From Zea mays (taxonomy: Eukaryota > Streptophyta > Magnoliopsida > Poales > Poaceae), in assembly GCF_902167145.1 (NCBI RefSeq), contig NC_050096.1, positions 263,150,622 through 263,214,621 of the forward strand: 64,000 nt of DNA, in the 5' to 3' direction. Of this stretch, positions 1 through 10,589 are shown one piece after another; positions within the stretch are counted from its first letter, which is position 1; every line of letters begins with the position of its first letter. The position numbers were made by a program, and so were the translations under genes. Below the pieces are notes generated by a model that had not been told where the DNA came from, did no database searches, and saw nothing but the letters and a program-made list of their open reading frames with translations.

Positions 1-429
1 TTGAAACTTAGACATTGCAGTAGAGATAACAACACTTAGACAAAACCTAGTTTGCACATTCTAGTTTGATTATTTGTATAGGTTTTCCTCTAGGGATTTA
101 TTTGTGGCCTAGATTAGAGAAAGTTTTAGAAGTCCTAATTCACCCCATCTTAGGTGTCACCTGTTTCCTTCACATATATTACCAACCACTATATTAAACT
201 TTGATTATTTAGCCACAGAAAGATATATATATATATACACACTATTCAGACCACCTTGGCGCACCTACTTGCTCGACTGCGCCCCCAACCGCATGGCTCT
301 GCCCCCCGTGTGGCTCATATCCTAACACGCGTTGGCTCCTCTCCAATGCACGGCTCCCTCTGCGCCACGCGTCGGCTCCATAGGCGCGCGCCTATTAAGT
401 CATTTCTATTCTGTTTTAGACATTCCAGC

Positions 430-830
430 GTACATTAAGCTATTTTGTCAATCTTTTATGCATCTCAAATAGTCCTAGTTATTGACTCAGTCATTCTAGA
501 AAATATTAAGTCATTCTAGCATCTAGACAACATTAAGTTATTTCAAAGTCCAAGCAAAGTCATTCAAGCATTCAAACAATGTTAAGTCATTCTAATGAAC
601 GTTAAGCCATTCTAGTAAATATTAAGTCATTTTTCGAAAACATTAAGTTATTATTGTTTTTCATTTTCAAGTTTTCTCGGACATTTCTTATGTTATTGGT
701 TCAGTCATTTTAGAAAAAATTAAGTCATTCTAGCGTTGAGACAACATTTAAGTCATTACAAAGTCTAGGTAACATTTAAGTCATTTAAGGCTACATTAAT
801 TCATTTAGTAAACATTAAGTCATTTCACGT
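430..830. repeat. Degenerate tandem field of TTAAGTCATT motifs
   Basis: The motif TTAAGTCATT, or near variants (TTAAGTTATT, TTAAGCCATT), recurs roughly every 20-45 bases. Between copies are similar spacers such as CTAGAAAATA and CTAGACAACA. The unit length is not constant, so this is a decayed or interspersed short repeat rather than a clean satellite. I assign no function. Confidence 0.6.
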
Positions 831-1191
831 GGGTGAATCGGCTCGAGGTGGCTTTGGCTCACGGTGGCTCGACTCAACTCTTTGTGAGGGGCGACTCGCT
901 CGCCAGGCCGGGCGGGCACAAGGAGAGGTTGGCTCGGTCGGGGCGAGCGGGTGTGGCTTGGCCAAGCGGGTGGGTGGAAGCGCTAGGGTGGTCCAGTTGA
1001 TGGACCGTTGGGTCCATCACCCTAGGTGATGAATAGATTTGATATATATACATATACACACACGCGCGCGTCGTGACCTTGGGCGGGGGCATGGCCCCTA
1101 CAACACCCCTTGCCTTCACCGCTGCACGTATGTGTGCCACGTCCTTGTTACCGTGGATGACCACATGAAAAGTCTTATTTGTCCTTACTTA

Positions 1192-1277
1192 GGACTAGTT
1201 TGGAAACCCCATTTTTCCAAAGGGTTTCCTTTGGAAAATAGAAATCACTTGGGAAAGTGGAGTTATCAAACTAGCCC
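1192..1277. mobile_element. Tourist-like MITE, 86 bp
   Basis: The ends are inverted: GGACTAGTTTGG on the left and CCAAACTAGTCC-like (TCAAACTAGCCC) on the right, with an internal foldback around GGAAA/TTTCC. It is flanked by TTA at 1189-1191 and TTA at 1278-1280, the target duplication typical of PIF/Harbinger-derived Tourist MITEs. A second member of the same family is at 36803-36901. Confidence 0.75.
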
Positions 1278-2025
1278 TTAACATTGACGTCTTGTGGCAA
1301 GCTCGACAATGATGGATTCAATATGGTGTCCTTTATATGTAAGTGGATTGCTTAGGGTTTGTTATCCGAGCTATCATGGTCAAATTTTTGTTAGTTTTCT
1401 ATCTAATAAACCATTCATTTATATGGTTTTTGGGCCCGATTTCCCTTGTAAAATGGATCACATCTATTCACTTAAATGGAAGACAAATCTCTTGGCCATT
1501 GCATTCAAAAAATGTGGTGCGCTAGCTTAAGTTTTCTTTCTTCTTTTTTTTCTCTTTGAAAGGATCAAGATGTTTAAGAGGAGGATGAATTGAGCTTCTC
1601 TAAAAAATTCTTGCAAACATTAAAGGCTAATAATAAACCCACTCACTCCTTATGCCTAGAAAGTGTTTCTATCTAATGATCAAGAGTTTACATCCTATGT
1701 TCTAATACTAAACTATCATGGTAATTCTAGGAATGTTAATGCTTGAATGCAACAGTTTGAAGGTGTCGGCGTTTCGACCCCGGGGGGTCCCTGGACCGAC
1801 GAGTAAATTGTCGCTGCGTGTCCCAGCCCAGATGTGTCGGCGCGAGACGGAGCACGAAGGGGGGAAGAAACAAGCAAAGGGGAAACCCGCGGCCTTCGTG
1901 TTGCCCTGCGCCCAGGTCGGTTGCGCTTGCAGTAGGAGGTTACAAGCGTTCGCGTGGGAGAGCCTTACGCGTCGGCCCATTCTCCCGTGCGGCCAACCTT
2001 TTCGTACGAGAGCCCTGGACCTTCC

Positions 2026-2033
2026 TTTTATAG
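2026..2033 (-). promoter_or_regulatory. TATA box of Tat LTR promoter (left copy)
   Basis: On the minus strand this reads CTATAAAA in a GC-rich context, the expected orientation for element transcription. The same box occurs in the right LTR and in the Tat-2 LTR, so it is conserved within the family. Confidence 0.6.
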
Positions 2034-2395
2034 GCGTAAGGAGAAGGTCCAGGTGTACAATGGGGGGTGTAGTAGTGTGCTAACGTGTCTAGCAGAGAGG
2101 AGCTAGAGCCCTAAGTACATGTCGTCGTGGCAGCCGGAGAGGTTTTGGCACCCTGTTCATGTGATGTCGTGGCCGTCGGAGGAGAGCTGGAGCCCTGCGG
2201 AAGGACAGCTATCGGGGCTGTCGAATCCTTGCTGACGTCTCCTTGCTTCCGTAAGGGGCTGAGCGCCGCCGTCGTCATGGGGCACGCGGGGCGCCATCAT
2301 TATTTGTTTACCGGGGCGAGCCAGATGGGACGCCGGTCTTGTTCCCCGTAGCCTGAGCTAGCTAGGGGTAGGGTAATGATGGCCCCCCTGTGACG

Positions 2396-2652
2396 TGGTC
2401 GGTCCGAGCCCTAGGTCGGGTGAGGCGGAGGCTCCTCCGAGGTCGAGGTCGAGTCCGTCTTCCGGAGTCGAGGCTGAGTCCGACCCCTGGGGTCGGGCGA
2501 GGCGGAGTCTGTCTTCCGAGGTCGAGGTCGAGTCCGAGCCCTAGGTCGGGCGAGGCGGAGACCGTCTTCTGAGGCCGAGGCTGTGTCCGAGCCCTGGGGT
2601 CGGGCGAGGCGGAGTCCGTCGTCCAGCGTCGAGGTTGAGTCTGAGCCCTGGG
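2396..2652. repeat. Tandem repeats of about 50 bp inside the LTR
   Basis: The unit contains GTCGGGCGAGGCGGAG followed by GTC/CGTCTTCCGAGG and GTCGAGTCCGAGCCCTGG. Several imperfect copies follow one another here and resume after the hAT insertion (3220-3350). The right LTR carries fewer copies (26043-26390), so array length differs between the two LTRs of one element, a usual sign of slippage or unequal exchange. Confidence 0.8.
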
Positions 2653-2660
2653 TCGGGCGT

Positions 2661-3219
2661 AGAGATGTCAATGGGGACCCAATACCCGATAACCCATGGG
2701 GAATTCCCCTATTAGGGTACGGGTATGGGACAAAAATTGTCCCCATGGGTATGGATATGGGACAAAATCTTCACCCATTGGGTAAACGGGTATGGGTTTG
2801 GGAAGCAATAATCCGAACCCGATTACCCATGGGTATTTCATACGTGTACACCTGTCCTGTTTGTATGAATGAGTTGAGGCCGAGTCGGCCATCAAACCCG
2901 GCAGACTCCATTTCTTATATTGGTCCCAAGTACTGATTTCTTTTCTGATGGATGGATGAATGGATCATGGTTCATGGATGAGTGCTTGCTGATGTGGTGA
3001 TGTATGAAATCTGGATAGTTTGCGCTAGATGTTAGTACCTAGTTATCCCTTAATTGGGGATGGGGACCCATTGGGGACCCGAAACCCGAATGGGGATGGG
3101 TATGGGATGAGTTTTGTACCCATGATGGGTATGGGTATGGGTATGGGGATGTATCAAACATGATGGGGATGGGGATGGGATGCTATAACCCGGTGGGGAA
3201 TTACCCATTGACATCTCTA
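2661..3219. mobile_element. Non-autonomous hAT element, 559 bp
   Basis: The termini are inverted: TAGAGATGTCAATGGGG on the left and CCCATTGACATCTCTA on the right. An exact 8-bp duplication GTCGGGCG flanks it (2653-2660 and 3220-3227); the right LTR of the same retrotransposon has a single uninterrupted copy of this site. Eight-bp duplications are characteristic of hAT transposons. The ends are packed with GGGTATGGG-type subterminal repeats, as hAT transposases often require. There is no transposase reading frame, so it must have been moved in trans. Confidence 0.93.
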
Positions 3220-3610
3220 GTCGGGCGAGGTGGAGACCGTCGTCTTTCGGAGCCGAGGCTGAGTCCGAGCCCTGGGGTCGGGCGAGGCGAAGTCCATCTT
3301 CCGAGGCCGAGACAGGGGCCGAACCCTGGGATCGGGCGAGGCGGAGCTTCCTATGTCGCCCGAGGCTGGACATAGCTGCTGTCAGCCTCACTCTGTCGAG
3401 TGGCACAACAGTCGGAGCGACACGGGCGGCGCTGTTTTCTTGTCAGGTCAGTCAGTGGAGCGGCGAAGTGACTGCGGTCACTTCGGCTCTGTCGACTGAA
3501 GAGCGCGCGTCAGGATAAGGTGTCAGGTGATCCTTGCATTAAATGCTCCTGCGATACGGTCAGTTGGCGTGACGATCTGGCCAAGGTTGCTTCTCTGCGA
3601 AGACTGGGCC
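3220..3610 (-). repeat. Tat-1 3' LTR, part right of the hAT insertion
   Basis: This resumes the LTR exactly at the hAT target site and continues to the deletion point near 3610. It corresponds to about 26250-26643 of the right LTR. Confidence 0.85.
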
Positions 3611-4249
3611 AACCTACGAACCCCTGATCAGTAGTGGGCGCGGAGCCCGATTGGCCTGAGGCGGCCGTTGAACCCTTCCGAGGGGCCAGCCTTCGAACCT
3701 CTGACCAGTAGTGGGCGCGGAGCCTGAGTGCTCTGAGGCGGCTGTTGAACCCTTCCGAGGGGCCAGCCTTCGAACCTCTGATCAGTAGGGGGGCTCGGGG
3801 CCCGCTTCCTTCGCGGAGAAGGATCCCTTTCGGAGTATCCCCTTTCCCGGTCCCTGTAGCAAGAGAGAGAAAGAGGAAGTGGAAAAGGATACGAAATCGA
3901 ATGACGTGTCACACCTTTTTTGACGCGGTCATTATGGCGGAGGTGAAGCGTCGCCTACTTTGCCTACCAAAGGTGCCGCCTGTCCTGCCGCAGAGTTAAT
4001 GCGACGGGACGAGTGGTTCCCGCGGCAGCCGTTGTGCGTGCGCGAACCGTTCGAGGAACGGAACACGGGCGTGTCATCTTCACGCCGTGGGAGAGGGTTC
4101 TCCTGCTGCCCCATGAGGGGACATGAGCTTGCAGACGATTTGACTGCTGCTTCCGTCCGCCTGCCACCACCATTACTGCCAGCTTATTCTGGCTGTATCG
4201 ACCGTCGCGCCTTCTCCCGCGGCTGACTGACCCGTGACCGATGTGCTCG
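3611..4249 (-). other. Tat-1 3' internal region with ~78-bp tandem units
   Basis: It is homologous to 45150-45770 of Tat-2, which places it just inside the 3' LTR. A unit of about 78 bp (containing CCCTTCCGAGGGGCCAGCC and CTTCGAACC, TGATCAGTAG) is repeated about three times at 3611-3800; Tat-2 has about two. The region then runs to the Copia insertion site and resumes at 16311. No pol coding is present. Confidence 0.8.
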
Positions 4250-5264
4250 GTTGGTGAAAGTGCATTCATCCCTTTTGTGAGTTTTGGTGATTTGGATAAC
4301 AACACATTTAAAGGTCTAACGAGTTTGCTAAGTGTTGAACAGGAAATTCAGTATGATGAACATACTTGAATAGTGTATAATGATCAGTGAACGAAGGTTC
4401 AACACGAGGTTAAATAACCAATGAGACAATGCAAATGGATATTATATGATCTCTATATTGGTTTGAATATATGGACAAGACCTGAGAAATCACTACATAC
4501 ATATGATCAGAAAAGAGGATGAAGTGATTAAGAGGATAGGTCAAGCCAAAGTGAATAAGATATGAGGAATCGTGAATTGGCTTGACCATATTACTATCAG
4601 TCCATATATGCTTCTATGAGAATCAAACTAGAGCTTGATTAATCTTAACAGTAATATCTAGAAGACATTCAAGCAAGGTTCACAATATTGAAGAAATGAT
4701 TCTCTCAATGGATGCTCAAAATGATGTGACTCAAGAATGGCTTGATAGGGTGAAGATAGCAAGGAAAGGGCTTCGAGGAACTAAGCGAAGGTGAAGGCCA
4801 AGCGACGGCTTGTGGACTGAGGTACCATGGCTAAGGTGAAGAAGAGAGTACTTGCACTAAGTCGATGAACTAATCAGCTATGAAGAGTTATAACATGTTG
4901 ATGCATCAGCAAGGTGACTTGAAGCCATGATTTGAACTCATACATGGTGATATGGTACAAGTCACAGGGTTTGATTTGTGTTTGCTTCAAAAGGTGAGAC
5001 AAAGATGTTTGTGATCCTTATGAAGCAACGCCATGGAGAAATCACACATGAGACACCAATGACTCAAGGAGTTTACTTAATTATATTTTATTTAACTTGA
5101 GTATAGGAATCGTCGTACTATAAAGAGGGATCCAAAAAGAAGGTAGGTGTTTGCCAAAGCTCAAGCCTCTATATTCAAAAGCTATTTTTTTGAAAACCAA
5201 AAATCTCTTTAAAATTCTATGGTTGACCGTGGTTAGGTTTGAGAAACCTAGAGTGTTCTTGTTG

Positions 5265-5930
5265 AAAAGCAGCTGAACTTCTTAAACTGCAGCTGAGCTG
5301 AACTTCAGCTGAGCTGAGCTTCTTCAGCTGCAGCTGAGCTTTTCAGCTGAGCTGAACTTCAGCTGAGTTGAGCTTTCTCAACTCCAGCTGAACTTCAACT
5401 TCAACCGGGGTCCAGGGCAAGTTCAACCGGGGTCCAGAGAGGTTCAACCGGGGTCCAGGGCAAGTTCAACCGGGGACAGAGTGGTTCAACCGGTTTCCAG
5501 GGAAAGTTCAGTCGGGGTTTTTTTCCCCGGACCTCACTGGTCAAAACCGGTTGAACCGGTCCTAGGGGAGGTTCAACCGGGGTCAGGGTCACCTGACCGA
5601 TTTGACCTCCTGACTGGCAGACTGACTGCCAGTGTGACCCCCCAGGCGGTTGAACCGGCCCTAGGGGCAGTTCAACCGGTGTCAGGACCTGTTTTTGCAG
5701 TCTGACCTGCAGTCTGCCAGTCTGACTGGCAGACTGTCTGTCAGCCTGCCCCAGGCGGTTGAACCGGTCTTAGGGGCGGTTCAACCGGTCTTGGTCAACT
5801 TGACCAGTCTGCAGGTCAGTCTGCGCGTCAGTCTGCCAGTCAGACTGGCAGACAGGCTGCCAGGCCTGCCAGGGGCGGTTCAACTGCCCTAGGGGGCGGT
5901 TCAACCTGTCTCAGGCAGAAAAATCTGCCA
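5265..5930 (+). repeat. Tandem and palindromic motifs in Copia LTR (U3)
   Basis: Three kinds of repeat lie just upstream of the TATA box: CAGCTGAGCTGAA runs, a GTTCAACCGGGGTCCAG unit repeated at ~20-bp steps, and pairs CCGGTTGAACCGG / TTCAACCGG. There are perfect hairpins with 12-bp arms CAGTCTGCCAGT at 5710-5736 and 10-bp arms at 5831-5853. The 3' LTR has the same array (14925-15530). The position in U3 suggests enhancer or transcription factor sites; this is inference. Confidence 0.75.
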
Positions 5931-5952
5931 AACGGCTAGTTTTGAGCTCCAC

Positions 5953-5961
5953 CTATATATA
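5953..5961 (+). promoter_or_regulatory. TATA box, Copia 5' LTR
   Basis: CTATATATA lies in the sense orientation between the repeat array and a pyrimidine-rich leader (CTCACTCCTACCTCTCACCCC), as expected for an LTR promoter. The matching box in the 3' LTR is at 15556-15564. Confidence 0.7.
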
Positions 5962-6709
5962 CTCACTCCTACCTCTCACCCCACAGCGGTGAGCACGATT
6001 GGAACTCCATTTCTAACCCAAGAAACATCTCCCTCTCTCTCACACACACATCTCTTGCCTCTCCCATTTCAAATCTTTGGAGAGAAATCTTTGAGTGAGC
6101 TTGAGAGCTGCGGTTTTTTTGTGCTCCATCTCTAAATCTCTCTTGCTCTTCTTCATTCGAGCTTTGGTACTACATCGAGTTCTTTGTGGATTCATTACTC
6201 TTGGAGCTTCTAGCTCCTAGACGACTAGGTGTCTCTTGTGAGTCTCCAAATCTTGTGGAAGACCGCACGAAAGTTTGTATTACCCGCTCGTTTGAGCAAA
6301 GATTAGTGTGTGAGCTTGACCTTTGTGGTCGGCAAAGGGAGGATTAGGGTTGAAAGAGACCCGGCTCTTTGTGGGCGCCTCAACGAGGAAGTAGGGCACC
6401 TTGGTGGTGTGACCGAACCTCGGGATAAATCTTGTGTCTCTTGTGTTCTTGCTCATTGTGTTTGTTTGTGTTCTTCGTTCTCTCACCCTTCTGTGAAAGA
6501 TTTGTTCATATCTTTTTGGTGTGTGGATTTTGAGAAGTGCCCTTCTCAGATCTACTACTTTGAACCTTGTGGATCATTTAGAACATCTCATTTCCAAAGT
6601 TAACTGGGTGAATTTCGAGATCAATTCAGTTTTACCCAGTTTTGTTTCTAGTTTTTGTTGAAAAAAGTTTTAAGTTGCCTATTCACCCCCCCTCTAGGCA
6701 ACTTTCAAT

Positions 6710-6721
6710 TGGTATCAGAGC
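6710..6721 (+). other. Primer-binding site, initiator tRNA-Met type
   Basis: TGGTATCAGAGC begins two bases after the LTR end. This is the standard plant Copia primer site complementary to the 3' end of initiator methionine tRNA. Confidence 0.9.
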
Positions 6722-6748
6722 CTAATCCTCGTTCTAACGCTTAACCGC

Positions 6749-8335
6749 GTGAGGAAAGATCAGGTTGGGGGACTAAGAAATGAAAGTGCTTCTAAGCTTG
6801 AAAAAGTTGAGGTTGCCTCGACTTCATCTTTTGGTGCAGATGTTGATCCTAGGGCAATAGACCTTGCCATGAGAATCGCCGAAAGGATGTTCCTCAAAAT
6901 GAAGGAAGATGAGGCGAAGAACATTATTGAAGAAGAAGAAAATGATCGATGGAGACCAAACGACGAATCCACCTCTTCACAAGGTTCGTCTTTCAAATCC
7001 ACTTCTCATATGCGCTTTGTTGCTAATGAGAGTGATAGTGAAAGCGAAAGTGAGGATGAGGAGGAGCATGAAAGTGATAGTGAAGATGAGGATGATCTTC
7101 AAAAAATTTTCGCTCAACTAAGTAAGAAGAACCGGATGAGCTTGCTCAAACTCATGAAAAGAGCAGAAGAACAAAAGGAAATGCTTCATAAGCAAGAAGA
7201 TATCCTCATCGAAAAAATCAAAGACTTGGAGAAGTTGACCAAAGAGCATGAGAAGCTAAAGTGCTCTCATGATGATTTGGTCCAAAGGTATGAAGACATT
7301 TCAATTGAGCAAATTAAAGTTGTTAATCATTCATCATATATTGCTCAATTAGAAAATAAAAATGCTATGTTCAAGAACACGATAGAAAGGCTAAATATTG
7401 AAAATCTAGCTTTGCAAGAAAAACATGATATGCTTGTGTTCTCTCATAATAAATTTATGGATTCACATATCATGTTAGAAATGGCTCATGAGGTTGTGTT
7501 AACTAATTTAAAATCATACCAACCTCACATATGCACATATACTCAAGTAGAAACTATATTATCATGTGCTAACAAATGTTGCTCTCAAGAAAGCCAATCT
7601 TCCATTGAGCTAGAAATTTCAGGAATTTGTGATATTTCTATCACACAAGAAAATAAAGAGCTCAAGGAAGAAAATGAGAGGCTAAGAAGGAGCTTGATTC
7701 AATTGAAGGGAAAGTGTCATGCTCTACCTTCTCAAGATAATCATGATAATATGGTGAAAAAGCTTGAGAAGGGGACAATAGTAGCATGCACAAAACCCCT
7801 TAAAAGGAATACCAAGCTTTCCAAGAAGGACATGAGCAAACATCAAGAGAAGAAAGCCAAAGCTCATGACAAGTGCCCCAACCATGCCTCCACATGCTCC
7901 ACACAAGGTAACAAACAAGCCACTCTTCCAAATAAGAGAAGATGCACTAGAAAGTGTTATCAATGTCATGAGAAGGGACATGAGATTAAGTCATGTCCCT
8001 ACATAAAAGATAGTGGCTTAACTTTAGAGAGAAAGAGGCTCACTAACCATGTAGCAAACAAGAAGCAAGGTAAGAAGGAGCCTTGCAAAATTAAAAATCA
8101 GATTTGCTACACTTGCCGAAGAAAGGGACACCTATGCAAGGATTGTCCCATGAGTAAGTTTCCTAAGCCTAACTTGTCAATACATTCAGATATGCTTAGG
8201 AGACCCAAATTTGACTCTTGTGCTAGAAAGGTGATGAGTTCACCACATTCTAGAACCAAGGCCATTTGGGTGCCTAAGTCCTTATTAGCTAACCTTGATG
8301 GACCCATCATGAGATGGGTACCAAAGTGTACTTAA
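6749..8335 (+). CDS. Gag protein of Sirevirus-like Copia derivative
   Basis: This reading frame (528 codons) encodes the structural Gag that would coat element RNA. Visible parts: an acidic Ser/Glu/Asp-rich segment at about residues 90-118, long heptad-like coiled-coil stretches (about 125-240 and 300-325), a Lys-rich basic segment (about 345-400), and two CCHC zinc knuckles of the form C-x2-C-x4-H-x4-C, CYQCHEKGHEIKSC near 407 and CYTCRRKGHLCKDC near 455. It ends in a WVPK-containing tail typical of plant Sirevirus-like gag. The frame opens with GTG at 6749; the first in-frame ATG is at 6869 (codon 41), so the true start is uncertain and the ancestral ATG may be lost. It has no internal stop, unlike the pol genes of the other elements here. 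Confidence 0.82.
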   Translation: MRKDQVGGLRNESASKLEKVEVASTSSFGADVDPRAIDLAMRIAERMFLKMKEDEAKNIIEEEENDRWRPNDESTSSQGSSFKSTSHMRFVANESDSESESEDEEEHESDSEDEDDLQKIFAQLSKKNRMSLLKLMKRAEEQKEMLHKQEDILIEKIKDLEKLTKEHEKLKCSHDDLVQRYEDISIEQIKVVNHSSYIAQLENKNAMFKNTIERLNIENLALQEKHDMLVFSHNKFMDSHIMLEMAHEVVLTNLKSYQPHICTYTQVETILSCANKCCSQESQSSIELEISGICDISITQENKELKEENERLRRSLIQLKGKCHALPSQDNHDNMVKKLEKGTIVACTKPLKRNTKLSKKDMSKHQEKKAKAHDKCPNHASTCSTQGNKQATLPNKRRCTRKCYQCHEKGHEIKSCPYIKDSGLTLERKRLTNHVANKKQGKKEPCKIKNQICYTCRRKGHLCKDCPMSKFPKPNLSIHSDMLRRPKFDSCARKVMSSPHSRTKAIWVPKSLLANLDGPIMRWVPKCT

Positions 8336-9330
8336 TAAGTTTTGCAGGTTTCTAGAGATGATATGAAGCTTTGGGGTGCTTGAGCAGTTTAACCCAATTC
8401 TTATCTCAAGCTATCAATCTTACATTGACTATTTTTTAAGATTGGCCCAAAGATGAATTGAGTTGTTATATCACTAACTTCATATTCAACTCTAGCAAGA
8501 ACTTGTGTTGTAGGGAATAAGGATTAACCTTTGTGGGAATCAAGCAAAAGGCCTACAACCAAGTGATATCCAAAGGATGGTAACAATTAAATCTTAAGTG
8601 CACATTGCTTTTAATCAGTATATTCCTTTGTGTCTTTTGTAGCCACATAGGAAAAATGAAGCACTTGAGAATGAACTTAAAATATTTTACCTTGTCTTGG
8701 AAAAGTTCCAATCATATGGTAGATTGCAAGTTTATATTTTTTATATTGTGACAATCTACATGCTTTAAATTGGTTGTATTATATGTATCTTGTGGCATAT
8801 TTCAAATTTATTATCGTATTATTGCCATGACCTAGACATAAAGAGTATTATCCCATGTTCTTAACTGAATAGAGTGCTAAGTAAGAAATTCAAATTCTTA
8901 AAGCACTTGCCAAAAGGGAATTCTCTATATGACTAGAGTTGTGAGACTAATGTTTCTATCTAAGTGTTTGTGTAGTCTCACAACATGAGAATGTGTTTCT
9001 CACATGGAATGTGCCATTCAACATTCAAAGAAGATCAATCCAATACTATGTGATGTATTCCTTCTTGTTTAAATTGGTTTTGGGTCTTCTACATTAATCA
9101 CTCACCATGTTATGAATTAAACTTGCCGTGTAAACTTAATTAAATAATCATGCTATTTTCACCTTGTTTAAATCGGTGTTATGCATGATGCTTGTAAGGG
9201 TAATTTAGTTCATATCATGAGGTTTCGTTATTTTAGTAACCTTCTTGTCATTCATATACTAGAGGTTGCTAAATAGGAAATTATTGCTTGTGTTTCTAAT
9301 GCAATCTCTTTTAAGCTATTTCATGGAAAT
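8260..9330 (+). repeat. Internal duplication, copy A
   Basis: It covers the gag 3' end and the following non-coding DNA. Matching landmarks: the gag tail with TGGGTACCAA at about 8315, GGTAACAATTAAATCTTAAGTGCA at 8580 (shown here only in part), GTAGCCAC near 8641, ATGAGGTTTC near 9218 and GGTTGCTAAATA near 9263. Copy B lies about 2.0-2.4 kb downstream in the same order. Confidence 0.7.
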
Positions 9331-10589
9331 TCATAAGTAGAGATTGTGCTCTTTCATTTGGTAAAATCACAAGCATTAAAGGTTAATCTTCACCTAAAAG
9401 AAAGATTAGGAATGCTCAAGGCAAAGGTATGGAACTAGTTGTTTCATTTGGTATGTGACCAATAATAGTTCCTTTCAAGTGGCATTCTTTCAATTGGTAA
9501 TAATCTATTTTATGGAAAGAAATGTCAATATGAAGGTTAAATTCCTTTTGGCTTAAATTTGTAAATTGGTGCATATTATTAATTCACTCCTCCATGTGCA
9601 TTAACTTAAAAGGAATTTAAATTTATGCCTTTATGCCTCAGAAATGATGATTTGTTTGCAATTCATATCTAAAGATCACCATTCATTAAATACTTCCTTG
9701 TACTACTAATATCTCTTTTCAAAATTCTTTTTCAACTAATATTAAAAGGAAAAGAGATAACAAGCTAAAGAAGGAAGTCTCCACAAATGATGAAAAGAAG
9801 AATACTACGATGACACCACCACAGATAGTAAGATCTTTCAAATTGGTATAACAAATGGTACGCTCTACTTGGTGGTAAGTATTATTAAGGATAAGTTAAT
9901 TCATTGCAAATTTGTCATGCCTTGACCATGATATGTAATGTACTCCTCATGAGACTCTTAACTGAATTGAAAGTGCATGTGGCAAGTCATTCAAATACTT
10001 GATGCACATATCTAGTGGGAGAACATTATATATCTTGTGTCGTAGATAATAAGTTTCCCTTGAGTAAGCTATACTAAGACAATCCAAAATGGTAAATTTT
10101 TATCTCATTCATATGGATTGTAATCTATGGTTTCTAAATAGCTACTCTTGATGCAGTTTAAAATTCCCTTATCGTTAAATCTAAAAGTGCATAAGAATTC
10201 TTTTTGTTGATATTCATCACATACATATGCACTAACATGGATATGATTTTTAAACTATAAAAGGTACAATTAGTGATCCATACTCTCTAAATTTTGGAAA
10301 CCCTTATGTTGATATCTTAGAAATCTACTTCAGTCGATATCCATATGCTTCACTTTGAATTGGATCACTAAGTTGTAAATTCCATGCATAACTTGTCTTT
10401 ATGATATGAATGCTTGTGCAACTAACCTTGATAAGGTAGGTTCACCCAAGGTCAAGCTAGGTTCATCATCAAGAAGGCAACACAATGATGTATCAAGAAA
10501 AGGAGAAAAGGCTCCTATTCTTAACTCTTGCTCTTATCTGTGAGTTTACATATTAACTTGGAACCATAGTAAGATGGTTGTCAAGTATA

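Larger units (their letters stand above)
1..1758. other. Repeat-rich flank, no gene seen
   Basis: No open reading frame here resembles a protein I know. The stretch holds an AT dinucleotide run near 220-240, a GC-rich patch at 250-400, a degenerate repeat field at 430-830, a second GC-rich patch at 830-1030, TA/CA/CG dinucleotide runs at 1040-1070 and one MITE at 1192-1277. The last five bases before the LTR (1759-1763, GAAGG) are one half of the target duplication of the large Gypsy element. Confidence 0.6.
1764..3610 (-). repeat. Tat-1 3' LTR (left), interrupted and truncated
   Basis: It matches the right LTR base for base over long stretches, starting TGTCGGCG. It is interrupted by the hAT element at 2661-3219. 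It has extra copies of a roughly 50-bp tandem unit around 2520-2650 compared with the right LTR. The match to the right LTR stops at about 3610 (after GACTGGGCC, equivalent to about 26643), so the last ~235 bp of LTR are missing together with the polypurine tract. Confidence 0.88.
4255..6707 (+). repeat. Copia derivative 5' LTR, 2,453 bp
   Basis: It starts TGAAAGTGCATTC and ends GGCAACTTTCA, and is followed immediately by the primer-binding site. It contains a CAGCTGAGCTGAA-rich run (5265-5390), an array of TTCAACCGG/CCGGTTGAA motifs (5396-5920), hairpins of CTGCCAGT type, and a TATA box. Compared with the 3' LTR it has one extra CAGCTGAG segment near 5278-5310. Confidence 0.92.

Noticed and set aside
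430..830. CRISPR-like or satellite array
   Set aside because: Repeats are irregular in length and spacing, and the window is plant nuclear DNA.
1764..4249. Left LTR as an independent solo LTR
   Set aside because: The target duplication GAAGG pairs it with the right LTR at 26879, and the internal region resumes beyond the Copia insertion, so it is the 3' LTR of one element.
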